Shown: positions 1 through 9,109, counted from the first letter of the stretch. The stretch is 64,000 nucleotides of DNA from Pseudomonas sp. R76 (GCF_009834565.1 NZ_CP019428.1:5642001-5706000); one strand, 5' to 3'. The notes: generated by a model not told the origin, from the letters alone. Numbers and translations are program-made.

Positions 1-7
1 GAACTGC

Positions 8-901
8 ATGATCTCAAAACGCTTGACCCCTTCGATGACTGCCCTGCAGTGCTTCGAAGCCGCCGCCCGCCACCTGAGTTTCACCCGCGCCGCCGAAGAG
101 CTGCACTTGACCCAGAGTGCGGTGAGCAAGCAGGTGGCGCAGCTCGAAGAAATGCTGTGCCACAACCTGTTCGAACGGGTGCGCCAGCGCTTGTACCTGT
201 CGCCGGCGGGCTCGCTGTACCTGGCCGAAGTGCACAAGATCCTCACCCAGGTCGACATCTCCAGCCGCTACATCCTCACCTATGGCGGCGAGACCGAAGT
301 GTTGCGCATCGCCACCCAGCCGACATTCGGCGACCGCTGGCTGGTGCCCAAGCTCAAGGATTTTGCAGCCAGGCATCCGAACATCCACCTGGATGTGCGC
401 AACGAACTCGAACCCTTCGACGTGTTGCAGGCCAAGGCCGATATCGCGTTTTTCTTCGGCCAGGGCTCGTGGCCGGGGGCGACGTGCATTGAGCTGTTTC
501 GCGAAGCCGTGGTGCCGGTCTGTGCACCAGGCTTTGTCGCCGAAGGCAGCGATGCTTCGTCGCGCCACACCTTGCTGCAATGCACCTCGCGCCCGGAAGC
601 CTGGCACGAATGGTTCCTGGAACAAGGCCTGCATTCGCAGAACAGCTACCACGGGCCGCGTTTCGACACGTTCTACATGTGCATTCGCGCGGCGCAATCG
701 GGCTATGGCGTCGCGTTGGTGCCGCAGTATCTGGTGGCCGAAGAACTGGCCAACGCCAGCTTGATGATTCCGTGGGATTACACAATGCCCAGCGCCGGCG
801 CGCATTTTATCGCCCACGCCGAACATGCCGGCGAGGTCCCTAAAGTCAAAGCCTTCCTGAACTGGATGGTGGACTACGTAAAAGCACATCCCGACTTTTA
901 A
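8..901 (+). CDS. LysR-family transcriptional regulator
   Basis: A 297-residue DNA-binding regulator. The winged HTH lies at about residues 10-70 (core FTRAAEELHLTQSAVSKQVA), followed by a periplasmic-binding-protein-like effector domain. The ALQCFEAAARHLSFTRAA opening places it in the GcvA-like branch of LysR proteins. It is read in the same direction as the aminotransferase that starts 89 bp downstream, so it probably controls that gene, but the effector cannot be read from sequence. The start codon lies 8 bases into the window, so an upstream in-frame start cannot be excluded. The length is normal for the family, which suggests it is complete. Confidence 0.9.
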   Translation: MISKRLTPSMTALQCFEAAARHLSFTRAAEELHLTQSAVSKQVAQLEEMLCHNLFERVRQRLYLSPAGSLYLAEVHKILTQVDISSRYILTYGGETEVLRIATQPTFGDRWLVPKLKDFAARHPNIHLDVRNELEPFDVLQAKADIAFFFGQGSWPGATCIELFREAVVPVCAPGFVAEGSDASSRHTLLQCTSRPEAWHEWFLEQGLHSQNSYHGPRFDTFYMCIRAAQSGYGVALVPQYLVAEELANASLMIPWDYTMPSAGAHFIAHAEHAGEVPKVKAFLNWMVDYVKAHPDF

Positions 902-990
902 TAATGACCCGGCGACTTTATTTCGTTTGCGGCAAGGCCGGGCGCGCGGCTTAGATAAAAACACGCCCGTCATTGCCGAGTCCGAGATTC

Positions 991-2241
991 ATGAGCCGCG
1001 AAACCATCAGCCAGTCGATTTCCATCGTTCACCCCATCAGCCTCAGCCACGGCAAAAACGCCGAGGTCTGGGACACCACGGGCAAGCGCTACATCGATTT
1101 TGTCGGCGGCATCGGCGTGCTCAACCTCGGCCATTGCCACCCTGGCGTGGTCGAGGCGATTCAAACACAGGCAACCAAACTGACCCACTACGCGTTCAAC
1201 GCCGTCCCGCACACACCCTACCTCGAACTGATGGATCGTCTTACTGCGTTTATCCCGGTGGACTACCCGGTGAGCGGCATGCTCACCAACAGCGGCGCGG
1301 AGGCGGCGGAAAACGCCTTGAAGATCGTGCGCGGCGCCACTGGCCGCACGGCGGTGATCGCCTTTGACGGCGCCTTCCACGGCCGCACCCTGGCCACGCT
1401 CAACCTCAATGGCAAGGTGGCGCCCTACAAGCAAAAGATCGGCGTACTGCCCGGCCCGGTGTATCACTTGCCTTATCCCAGCGCGGACAACGGCGTGACC
1501 TGCGCCGAAGCACTCAAGGCCATGGACCGCCTGTTCAGCGTGGAAATCGACGTTGAGGATGTGGCCTGTTTCATCATCGAGCCGGTGCAGGGCGAAGGCG
1601 GTTTCCTCGCCCTGGACGTTGAATTCGCCCAAGCCCTGCGACGCTTCTGTGATGAGAAAAACATCCTGCTGATTGCTGACGAAATCCAATCCGGCTTCGG
1701 GCGTACCGGTCAGCGCTTCGCCTTTTCGCGCCTGGGCATCGAGCCGGACTTGATCCTGCTCGGCAAAAGCATCGCCGGTGGCGTGCCGCTGGGCGCGGTG
1801 GTGGGGCGCAAAACCTTGCTCGACAACCTGCCCAAAGGCGGCCTGGGCGGCACGTATTCCGGCAACCCCATCGCCTGCGCAGCCGCATTGGCCACGTTGG
1901 ATGCGATGACCGATGAACACTTGAAAACCTGGGGCTCACACCAGGCAGAAGCCATCGTCAGCCGTTATGAAACATGGCGTACGCAAGGTTTGCCATTTGT
2001 GGGCCGCCTGACCGGCGTCGGCGCCATGCGCGGTATAGAGCTGGCCAGCGCCGATGGCACGCCCGCGTCCAAGCAACTGACCCAACTGCTGAGCCTGGCG
2101 CGGGACGCCGGCTTGCTGCTGATGCCCAGCGGCAAGTCGCGGCACATTATTCGGCTGCTGGCACCGCTGACCATCGAGCCTGCGGTGCTGGAGGAAGGCC
2201 TGGATATTCTCGAGGCCTGCCTCAAACAGCTGACTCAGTAG
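991..2241 (+). CDS. Class III PLP aminotransferase (4-aminobutyrate / 2-aminoadipate type)
   Basis: A 416-residue fold-type I aminotransferase. It shows the class III signature (IADEIQSGFGRTG) and the PLP lysine in LGKSIAGGVPLGAVVG, with GTYSGNP following. I chose the ATG at 991 over a TTG at 973 because MSRETISQ is the usual beginning. Family members move the omega-amino group of GABA, or the alpha-amino group of 2-aminoadipate in Pseudomonas lysine catabolism; the protein resembles the P. putida 2-aminoadipate transaminase as I remember it, which is recall and not alignment. It follows a co-oriented LysR gene and overlaps the convergent cytochrome gene by 7 bp. Substrate is uncertain between GABA, aminoadipate and acetylornithine-like amines. 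Confidence 0.85.
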   Translation: MSRETISQSISIVHPISLSHGKNAEVWDTTGKRYIDFVGGIGVLNLGHCHPGVVEAIQTQATKLTHYAFNAVPHTPYLELMDRLTAFIPVDYPVSGMLTNSGAEAAENALKIVRGATGRTAVIAFDGAFHGRTLATLNLNGKVAPYKQKIGVLPGPVYHLPYPSADNGVTCAEALKAMDRLFSVEIDVEDVACFIIEPVQGEGGFLALDVEFAQALRRFCDEKNILLIADEIQSGFGRTGQRFAFSRLGIEPDLILLGKSIAGGVPLGAVVGRKTLLDNLPKGGLGGTYSGNPIACAAALATLDAMTDEHLKTWGSHQAEAIVSRYETWRTQGLPFVGRLTGVGAMRGIELASADGTPASKQLTQLLSLARDAGLLLMPSGKSRHIIRLLAPLTIEPAVLEEGLDILEACLKQLTQ

Positions 2242-4250
2242 CGTGCGTCGGCGGGCTTGCCGCCGTTAGGCCAGTCTTTGACCTTGTCGGGGAAATCCGG
2301 ACGCGGTTGACCGGAGAAGTACGCCGCCACGTCCACCGTTTCCTGGTCCGACAACCCGCCCTGCCCCAACGGGAATTTCTCGTGAAAGCCGATCGGCATA
2401 TTGCGTTTGACGAACGCCGCCGCCGTGTAGGGCCGCGCCATGCCGGCGCCGATGTTGAACGACTGCTCGCCCCACAACGGCGGGTACACCAGCTCGCCAT
2501 CGGCCCCCGCCAGGCCTTGGCCGTTGTCGCCATGGCACACCGCGCATTGCTTGGCGTACACCTGTTTGCCGTTCTCAAGGTCCGGTTTGATCGACGGGTC
2601 GATTTTGCCCACGCCACGCCCGGCGACTTTGTCTTCGGGGCGTGTGTTGTTTTTCATCCAGTCGAAGTAGGCGACCATCGCCTGCATATCCGCCGATTGC
2701 GGCGGCAGGGGCTTGCCATTCATCGAACGGCGGAAGCAGCCGTTGATGCGTTCTTCCAACGTAACCACCTTGCCCGCGCGTGGCGCGTAGCTGGGGAAGA
2801 ACGCCGACACGCCCACAAACGGCGAGCCGTCCGCCACGGTGCCGGCGTTGAGATGGCAACTGGTGCAATTGAGCGCGTTGCCGACGTTGTTCGGCAGCAG
2901 CGCTTTGGTTTGCAGGTGCAGGCGCATGCCGCGAATCACTTGGTCGGCATTCGGCGCGGCGAGTAAATCGGCCAGGCGTGGGGTTTCGAAAGCCGACGAA
3001 TCAGTGGTGGCGGGGTTGAGTTGGTCACGCAGTTTTTTCACTTGGGCGGCGCTGATCGGCGTGCCCTCGTTGCCCCAGCGGGTGCGCACGAAGCTCAGGA
3101 TCTCGGCGATTTCCGGGTCCGCCAAGCGGCTGAAACCCGGCATGGTGTAGACCCGTGGGTGGGTGGCGGTTTGCGCGGTTTCCCAGCCGGTCAGGGTGAT
3201 GTGCAGCAGCGAGGTCGGGTTGTTGGCCGCGATGCTTGGGTTGCCGGCCAGCGGCGGGAACACGCCTTTCACGCCGCCGCCGTCGCTGCGGTGGCAGTCG
3301 CTGCAAAACTGCATGTAACCCAGGCCGCCACGGCTGGTGAACAGGTCCGCCGGTGGCGCTGCGGGGCCGTGGGCGACCGACGGCATTGGCAGATCATCTT
3401 TGCCCGGCGGCAGGGATTTGAGGTAGCTGGCAATGGCCGTAAGGTCTTCGTCGCTGAAATGCTGAGTGCTGTGGTGAATCACGTCAGCCATATTGCCGGC
3501 CACCGTGGCAAAACGGTTCTGCCCGGTCTTGAGCAGTTGCACGGTGTCTTCCACCGTCCACAGGTTGCGCAGGCTCATGGCGCGCCAGTGTTCAACGGTT
3601 TCGCCGGCCAGGTAATGCTGGCCGCTGCGGCCGTCATCACTCATGGCTTTTTCCTGGAAGGCAATGCCGCGTGGCGTGTGACAGGAGCCGCAATGGCCCA
3701 GGCCCTGGACCAGGTAGGCGCCACGGTTGAGCACCTCGTTACGGTTCGGGTCCGGCTGGAACGGCTGCTTGTCGAGAAAAGCAAAATTCCACAGCGCCAG
3801 GCCCCAGCGTTGGTTGAACGGGAAGCCCATGTCCGCTTCGAGGTTGGCCTGCTGCACGGGTTCGACGCCTTGCATCAGGTAGGCGTAGAGGGCGCGCATG
3901 TCCTGCTCGCTCATTTTGGCGTAGGACGGGTACGGCATCGCCGGGTAAAGATTCATGCCTGTCGGCGTTACGCCTTCGCGCATCACTTTGTCGAACTGCT
4001 CGAAGGTGTAGGCGCCGATACCGGTCTCACGGTCGGGGGTGATGTTGCTCGAATAGATCGTGCCCATCGGCGTGCTCAGCTCCAGCCCACCGGCCATCAC
4101 CTTGCCTTGCTTGGCCGTGTGGCAGGCGATGCAGTCGCCCAGTTGCGCAACGTATTTACCGTGTTCGATTTCGGTGGGAGCGGCGTGCAGAGGTAGCGCC
4201 AGACACAGCGTCGCCCCCAGCAAGGCCAGGCGTGGCAGGGAGAAGGCCAT
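2235..4250 (-). CDS. Five-haem cytochrome c fusion (alcohol/gluconate dehydrogenase-type plus TsdA-like)
   Basis: A 671-residue exported protein with a Sec signal peptide (about residues 1-24, cleavage near LHAAP). Five CXXCH haem sites are visible: C40-H44, C187-H191, C316-H320, C462-H466 and C569-H573. The first three, with the LSTPMGTIYSSNITPD and WNFAFLD segments, are typical of the triheme subunit of membrane alcohol or gluconate dehydrogenases. The last two lie in a TsdA/thiosulfate-dehydrogenase-like module (residues 430-670) with an ERINGCFRRSMNGK segment; its Cys505 could be the unusual cysteine haem ligand of TsdA enzymes. No dehydrogenase catalytic subunit lies next to it, so its electron donor is unknown. 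Probably periplasmic or membrane associated. Confidence 0.85.
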   Translation of the reverse strand: MAFSLPRLALLGATLCLALPLHAAPTEIEHGKYVAQLGDCIACHTAKQGKVMAGGLELSTPMGTIYSSNITPDRETGIGAYTFEQFDKVMREGVTPTGMNLYPAMPYPSYAKMSEQDMRALYAYLMQGVEPVQQANLEADMGFPFNQRWGLALWNFAFLDKQPFQPDPNRNEVLNRGAYLVQGLGHCGSCHTPRGIAFQEKAMSDDGRSGQHYLAGETVEHWRAMSLRNLWTVEDTVQLLKTGQNRFATVAGNMADVIHHSTQHFSDEDLTAIASYLKSLPPGKDDLPMPSVAHGPAAPPADLFTSRGGLGYMQFCSDCHRSDGGGVKGVFPPLAGNPSIAANNPTSLLHITLTGWETAQTATHPRVYTMPGFSRLADPEIAEILSFVRTRWGNEGTPISAAQVKKLRDQLNPATTDSSAFETPRLADLLAAPNADQVIRGMRLHLQTKALLPNNVGNALNCTSCHLNAGTVADGSPFVGVSAFFPSYAPRAGKVVTLEERINGCFRRSMNGKPLPPQSADMQAMVAYFDWMKNNTRPEDKVAGRGVGKIDPSIKPDLENGKQVYAKQCAVCHGDNGQGLAGADGELVYPPLWGEQSFNIGAGMARPYTAAAFVKRNMPIGFHEKFPLGQGGLSDQETVDVAAYFSGQPRPDFPDKVKDWPNGGKPADARY

Positions 4251-4451
4251 GGCATTAATCCTTTAATAACCTGGCGTGGAGTGGTCCCCTCGGCGCAGGT
4301 AGGTCATCGTTTTTATGGGTTTATCAGGCCTGCGTGTTGTAACGGGTTTTGCGGCGTGGGGTGTTGATGTGGGTCAGGGGCGAATTGATGGACATAACCG
4401 TGAAGACTCAAGGATTATCCACCGCCTACCCACACTGCAAGGAAGCACCCC

Positions 4452-4955
4452 ATGCTCGATATCCTCCAAGGCACGCCCCTTTGGGTGTACGCCGTTTACC
4501 TGTGGATTTGTTATTACGGCATCAAGGCCTGCCTGGGCGGGCGGGAGAATCGTCGCTCGTTGATGATTCTGCCGGTGGTGTTGGTGGTGTGGTCGCTGAT
4601 GTCGCTGGCGCCGTCGATACTGTCGAGCAGTGCTTGGGTCGGCGGCGCGCTGGTCGGCAGCCTGGTGGGTATGCTGTTGTTCAACGCCGACGGCGCGCAG
4701 CTCGCTGCCAATGGCGAAACGCTGGTGTTGCCGGGCACCTGGAAAACTTTACTCATCTCGCAGCTGTTCTTTGCCGTGAAGTATTACTTCGGCTATCAGC
4801 AGGCGGTGCATCCGCTGTTTTTGAGCACGCCAGAGATGCTGGTGGCGGTGGGCGCTGTGTCGGGGTTTACCGTTGGTCTGTTCTGCGGGCGGGCCGTGCG
4901 GTTGCAGCGGGCGTTGACGGCGTTGCGCCGTGATAAGGCCGTTGTGCTGCCTTGA
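4452..4955 (+). CDS. Small integral membrane protein, DUF6622-like
   Basis: A 167-residue hydrophobic protein with about four to five predicted membrane segments (near residues 8-28, 38-58, 62-82, 98-118 and 128-150) and a basic C-terminus. The start MLDILQGTPLWVYA is preceded by AAGGAAGCACCCC, a reasonable ribosome-binding site. It resembles the uncharacterised DUF6622 membrane family. No catalytic motif is visible and no function is assigned. It stands alone between the divergent cytochrome gene and the next hypothetical gene. Confidence 0.75.
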   Translation: MLDILQGTPLWVYAVYLWICYYGIKACLGGRENRRSLMILPVVLVVWSLMSLAPSILSSSAWVGGALVGSLVGMLLFNADGAQLAANGETLVLPGTWKTLLISQLFFAVKYYFGYQQAVHPLFLSTPEMLVAVGAVSGFTVGLFCGRAVRLQRALTALRRDKAVVLP

Positions 4956-5024
4956 CCTGATCTGCGAGGCCACTGAAAATGCGCGACGCTTTTTTGTCCC
5001 GTTTACTGAAGTAGTGAAATTTCA

Positions 5025-5741
5025 ATGTCCGATTCTTACACCGAACACTCCACCGAAGAATCCGTAACAGCCCTGCGATCCAAGGCTGAATACGAAAACG
5101 CCATCAATCTTTCACAGCATGTGCCGGCGGCCAAGATCATCAGCGAGATGGTGCTGGACGCGTTCCACACCTCCAAGGAAAGCGACCAGATCCGCGAGCT
5201 GCGCGTGGCCATCCGCCAGGCCCACGACGCCTTTGACGACGACAAGGCCTACGACCTGATGGGCCAGCTCAAGCAGCTCAAAGACGCCGAGGCCGCCGAC
5301 AACATCGCCCTGGAAGACCTCAGCAGCAAATTCTCGATCAGCCGCATCTTGTCCAGCTTCAAGGACGACCCCGAGTTCCAGGAACTGGTCTACAGCCTGG
5401 CGCTCAAGGTACTGAACCAGTCCCACCAGGCGATCAGTAACCCAAGCGCCGGCAAGAGCAAGGCCTCGCGGCCGAAAAAAGAAACCGAAGTGTTTGTGAT
5501 CAGCAAGGACGGCATCAGCGTTACGCTGCCGCTGCGCACGCCGCGTTCCAAGTTGAACGTCGACCGTGAGGCGTTGGAGTTCCTGGGCTTTACGTTTGTG
5601 GGCGAAGGCAGCGAGGCGGAACTGGAAAGTGAAACCTTCGTCGACAACAGTGGCGAAGAGCAGCCCGTCACGCGCAAAAGCATCGTGACCGCGCTGCAAC
5701 AGCAAAGCGCCTTTGACGGCTACGCCATCGCCGCGCAGTAA
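5025..5741 (+). CDS. Conserved-looking hypothetical cytoplasmic protein
   Basis: A 238-residue hydrophilic protein that I do not recognise. It has no signal peptide or membrane segment. Residues 1-120 are acidic and predicted mostly helical (RELRVAIRQAHDAFDDDKAY, then QLKQLKDAEAADNIALEDL). A basic hinge (KSKASRPKKETE, about residues 146-157) leads to a C-terminal beta-rich part with TLPLRTPRSKLNVDREALEF. Codon usage matches the neighbours, which argues for a real gene. The helical front followed by a basic linker could suit nucleic-acid or protein binding, but that is only a guess. Confidence 0.7.
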   Translation: MSDSYTEHSTEESVTALRSKAEYENAINLSQHVPAAKIISEMVLDAFHTSKESDQIRELRVAIRQAHDAFDDDKAYDLMGQLKQLKDAEAADNIALEDLSSKFSISRILSSFKDDPEFQELVYSLALKVLNQSHQAISNPSAGKSKASRPKKETEVFVISKDGISVTLPLRTPRSKLNVDREALEFLGFTFVGEGSEAELESETFVDNSGEEQPVTRKSIVTALQQQSAFDGYAIAAQ

Positions 5742-5790
5742 GCGGCGGATGCAATAAGGCGCGCGCGCAATGCGTTGCGCCTTGTGCCGT

Positions 5791-6990
5791 TTACGCTTCC
5801 TTGTTCCATAACACCGCCGAACCTTTCATTACGCCCACCGCGACCGCGAACAGCAGCAAGACAAGCCCTGCCAGCAACCACGGCGACGGCAATGATGGCT
5901 GCGAGACCAACATAAACGCCAACGACGGCGCGACCATCACGCCGATATTCACCCCCGCCGCGTAATAACCCAGGTTGCGGTCCACGGTATGGCGGCTGGA
6001 AATGCTGCTGACGTAATGGGTGATGCCCGGGAACACGATCATCTCGCCCAGGCTCCACAGCACCGTGGCCAGCATCAACAGTGCCCCGACCTGACCAAAC
6101 CCCATCAAGAAAAAACCGACGCCAGCCAGCAGGAAACCGGCGATCAGCGCGCGGCTGCTCGACAGGTGCGCCATGCGCAGGTTGATCGGCACTTCGAACA
6201 CAATCACCAGCAACGCGTTGATGAAGAAGATGATGCCCACGTAATACGCCGGCAGTTCGGTGTAGTTGATGATGTACGCCGACAGAAAGGTCGGTGGCAA
6301 TGCGTAGGCCACGTGAACCGGCAGTGCCGCCAGCAGAATCACCAGCAGCCGCGAGCGCTCATGGAGCGCGGCCTCCGGTAAGCCCTCGCCTTTGCCGGCC
6401 ACCGCCGCGCCGTGTGCCTCGGGCTTTGAGCGCGCGAGATACAGGCAGGCGGCGAAGGCCAGCAGGGACAACAGCGCATTGATGTAGAACACCGCGTCGG
6501 GATGGCTCAGGAACACCAGGCTGCCCAGCAAGGGCCCGATGGCCATGCCCACGTTGATCGCCAGGCGGTTGCAGGAAAACGCCACTTTGCGCGTCTCCAA
6601 CGTGCTATGGGCCACGGTTTCGGAAAACGTCGCCGGCGTGAAGGCCTCGTAGCAGGCGCCCCACAGAAACGACAACACCAACAGGGCGAGCGGGTTATCC
6701 ACCGAGGGGATGACCAGCAGCAGCAAGGCATTGAGCAGCAACGCGCCGAGGATCACGCGGTTGGCGGAAAAGCGCTTGATCACCGCACCGATGATCAGGT
6801 CGGTGCACAGCGCACCCGCACCGTACACGCCCACCAACACGCCTGCGGTGGCTGCCGATACGGCGTGCTGGTGAATCAGGTACGCCGCGTAGAAAGGAAA
6901 CGCCAGGGTGCCCATGCGGAACACCAGCGTAATCACGAACAAGGCCTGCAGTCGGGCATTCAGGCCGCGTAATGCGCGATAGGTGCCCAT
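5791..6990 (-). CDS. MFS transporter
   Basis: A 399-residue membrane protein of the major facilitator superfamily with about 12 hydrophobic helices and the usual loop between helices 2 and 3. The reading frame is open for another 49 codons upstream, but the stretch before the ATG at 6990 (MGTYRALRG) does not look like protein, so I start there. It is the last gene of a leftward run: SHMT-like enzyme, ptaA-like transaminase, LuxR solo, then this transporter after a 161-bp gap. An exporter of the small molecule made or modified by those enzymes is a reasonable inference. The substrate cannot be read from the sequence. Confidence 0.82.
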   Translation of the reverse strand: MGTYRALRGLNARLQALFVITLVFRMGTLAFPFYAAYLIHQHAVSAATAGVLVGVYGAGALCTDLIIGAVIKRFSANRVILGALLLNALLLLVIPSVDNPLALLVLSFLWGACYEAFTPATFSETVAHSTLETRKVAFSCNRLAINVGMAIGPLLGSLVFLSHPDAVFYINALLSLLAFAACLYLARSKPEAHGAAVAGKGEGLPEAALHERSRLLVILLAALPVHVAYALPPTFLSAYIINYTELPAYYVGIIFFINALLVIVFEVPINLRMAHLSSSRALIAGFLLAGVGFFLMGFGQVGALLMLATVLWSLGEMIVFPGITHYVSSISSRHTVDRNLGYYAAGVNIGVMVAPSLAFMLVSQPSLPSPWLLAGLVLLLFAVAVGVMKGSAVLWNKEA

Positions 6991-7151
6991 CAGCAAGGCC
7001 CGCTGCAACAGATGTCGACCAAGGCTATATAACGTTTCATGCGGCTGTCCCTTCGCAATGGTGATGCCGGTTGATCCGGCGTCACACTCAAGGCTTGGGA
7101 ACGTAATGCAGCACTGCCGGGCCAACAAGCTGCCCATAAGGACAGGTAAGG

Positions 7152-7856
7152 TCAGGACGGGTGGCGGATATAGCCAAGCTGCAGGGCCTTGCGGATCGCC
7201 GATTTACCGTTGGTAACATCCAGCTTGGCAAAGATGTTCTTCATATGAAACTTGACCGTGTGCGACGTCATCGACGTCAACAGCGCCACTTCGTTGTAGG
7301 TCTTGCCCAGGCTGGCCCAGGTCAGCACTTCGGTTTCGCGCGGCGTCAGCAGCGTTTGTGGCTCAACGGCCGCGTGCTGTTCCAAGGCCTCGTCATACAC
7401 CGACACCAGCAGCATCTGCAGCTCACTCTGGAAAGCCTGCACGGTTTCGCGAAACTGTTGTTCCTCGCCGAAGCTGCACAGGTTGAGGACCGAGTAGAAC
7501 CCCCGATTGCCATGCACGATGAAACTCGCGCCCTCCCCCACCGGCTTGCACGGGCCCGGCACTGGCAACGCTTCGTCGGCCGGGGCGAGCAGGTTCTCAT
7601 CGCTCCAGAAAAACGGCTTGATGCGCTTACGGGTCAGGGCAACCAGCTCGCCACGCCGGTAGAAATCATCCGCGGTATCGGACGGTTCCAGGGCATCGGG
7701 GTAATTGGAAATAATCTGCGCTTCGTCCAGCGGCGGCCCGCACTGGTAGACCTCGAAGTGCCCCAGGCCACGGCGGCTCAGCTCGGTATCGAGCAATTGC
7801 CGCACCTCTTCGGGTTCCAGGGGCGTGGGCGTGTCGGGGTGTCCATTGCGTCGCAT
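7152..7856 (-). CDS. LuxR-type regulator (solo, degenerate signal-binding domain)
   Basis: A 234-residue regulator. Residues 1-150 fit the autoinducer-binding fold of LuxR proteins (SNYPDALEP through KPFFWSDE). Residues 165-230 form the GerE/LuxR HTH (LTPRETEVLTWASLGKTYNE, then SHTVKFHMKNIFAKLDVTN). Of the residues that hold acyl-homoserine lactones in TraR, only the Trp85 equivalent is clear; the positions of Trp57, Tyr61 and Asp70-Pro71 look replaced. No luxI gene is nearby. It lies 65 bp downstream of the ptaA-like gene in the same direction, so it may be co-transcribed with the enzymes. It could sense a non-AHL ligand. Confidence 0.85.
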   Translation of the reverse strand: MRRNGHPDTPTPLEPEEVRQLLDTELSRRGLGHFEVYQCGPPLDEAQIISNYPDALEPSDTADDFYRRGELVALTRKRIKPFFWSDENLLAPADEALPVPGPCKPVGEGASFIVHGNRGFYSVLNLCSFGEEQQFRETVQAFQSELQMLLVSVYDEALEQHAAVEPQTLLTPRETEVLTWASLGKTYNEVALLTSMTSHTVKFHMKNIFAKLDVTNGKSAIRKALQLGYIRHPS

Positions 7857-7921
7857 GCGTATCGTCCTTGATCATTGAACCCGGTCGAGAATGCGGCATG
7901 CCTTGCGCGCCTGTCCAGGCC

Positions 7922-9013
7922 TTAAGCACTCACCACCTGCGCCGCGAATACCTCGCGAAAGCGCTGCATCTCGTGCTTATTGCCCACCGTCACGCGTACC
8001 CAGTGCGGCCAGTCCTTCCACACTCGCCCGATCAACACGCCATGTGCGGCGAGCTTCTCGATCACCTGCTCGGCCGGTTGCTTCACATCGATCATGAAGC
8101 AGTTGCTCTGCGACGCGGTACAGGTGAACCCCCGGCCCTTGAGCCACGCCACGGTCTCGTCGCGCAACTGGGCATTGAGCGCCTTGCGCTGTGGCAGCAG
8201 CTTGATGTCTTCCAGACTCGCTCGGGCGCCCAGCAGCGTAGAAGCCGCCGGCACGTTGTCGCCACCAAACACCGCCAGCCGTTCCAGCAGCGTCGGGTGG
8301 CCGATCGCCAGGCCCAGGCGTGCACCGGCCATGCCGTAGATTTTCGAGAAGGTACGCAGCACCAGCAAATCGTCGTGGTCCTTGACCCAACTGACCACGC
8401 TTGGCGTGTCGGAAAAATCGATATAGGCCTCGTCCACCACCAGCACACAGCCTTGGGGTTTGTTCACCAGCGCCTGACGGATCGCCTCGGTCGGGGTGAT
8501 GGTGCCGGTCGGGTTGTTGGGGTTGCACAGGTAGAACATGCCCGCGTGGGGATCGGCGGCGAGCATCGCCGGTACGTCATGGGCGTGGCGGGCGTCGAGG
8601 CTCACTTCATGAACCTGAGTCTTGCAGGATTCGGCGGCCTGGCGCGGCACTTCGTAGGACGGTGTGGCCATGACCAGGCCACGCGTGTCGCGGGTGAATG
8701 CCAGCACCGCGTAGCGCAGGGCGGCCATGGAACCGGCAAACACCGCGACGTTTTCTTCGGTGATGCCCTGCTGCTGGGCGAACAACGCGGCTAGCGCGTA
8801 CATGTCCGGGTAGGGATAACGCCCCGACGTCGCGACCCCGCGCTGCATGGCCTCACGCGCAGCGCTTGAAGGGCCGTAGGGGCTTTCGTTGTAGTTGAGC
8901 CGCACCTTGTCAGGCGTCGCCGGCGCCGGGGCGGCGAGCGCCCAATCCAGACGCCCGAGCACGGGCAGGGCCGCACCGAGGGCGAGAAGGGACCGACGAC
9001 TTACGCTGACCAT
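7922..9013 (-). CDS. ptaA: Tat-exported periplasmic PLP transaminase (PtaA candidate)
   Basis: A 363-residue HisC-like fold-type I aminotransferase that starts with a twin-arginine signal (SRRSLLALGAALPVLG, Arg6-Arg7) cut near ALAAPA. The PLP lysine is in RTFSKIYGMAGARLG; NPNNPTGT and VVDEAYIDF are the usual PLP-contact segments. I chose the ATG at 9013 because AAGGAG precedes it at good spacing and because it places the Tat motif at the true N-terminus. PtaA of P. fluorescens A506 is a Tat-dependent periplasmic transaminase that converts the pyoverdine side-chain glutamate to alpha-ketoglutarate, and this protein fits that description. The alternative is a related periplasmic transaminase serving the SHMT-like gene just upstream (97-bp gap). 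Confidence 0.72.
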   Translation of the reverse strand: MVSVSRRSLLALGAALPVLGRLDWALAAPAPATPDKVRLNYNESPYGPSSAAREAMQRGVATSGRYPYPDMYALAALFAQQQGITEENVAVFAGSMAALRYAVLAFTRDTRGLVMATPSYEVPRQAAESCKTQVHEVSLDARHAHDVPAMLAADPHAGMFYLCNPNNPTGTITPTEAIRQALVNKPQGCVLVVDEAYIDFSDTPSVVSWVKDHDDLLVLRTFSKIYGMAGARLGLAIGHPTLLERLAVFGGDNVPAASTLLGARASLEDIKLLPQRKALNAQLRDETVAWLKGRGFTCTASQSNCFMIDVKQPAEQVIEKLAAHGVLIGRVWKDWPHWVRVTVGNKHEMQRFREVFAAQVVSA

Positions 9014-9109
9014 GGGGCTACTCCTTGTAGACGGGTGATCGATTCGCACAGTGCGTACAAGGAAGTATGACGAGGAAGGTGTCGGCTGATTTAACCGGGC
9101 TCCGGGGAA

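Noticed and set aside
14..973. 319-codon frame antisense to the first LysR gene
   Set aside because: It is a shadow of the LysR frame, with no ribosome-binding site and no recognisable domain.
7152..7856. AHL quorum-sensing receptor with cognate synthase
   Set aside because: No luxI homologue is in the window and most AHL-contact residues appear replaced.
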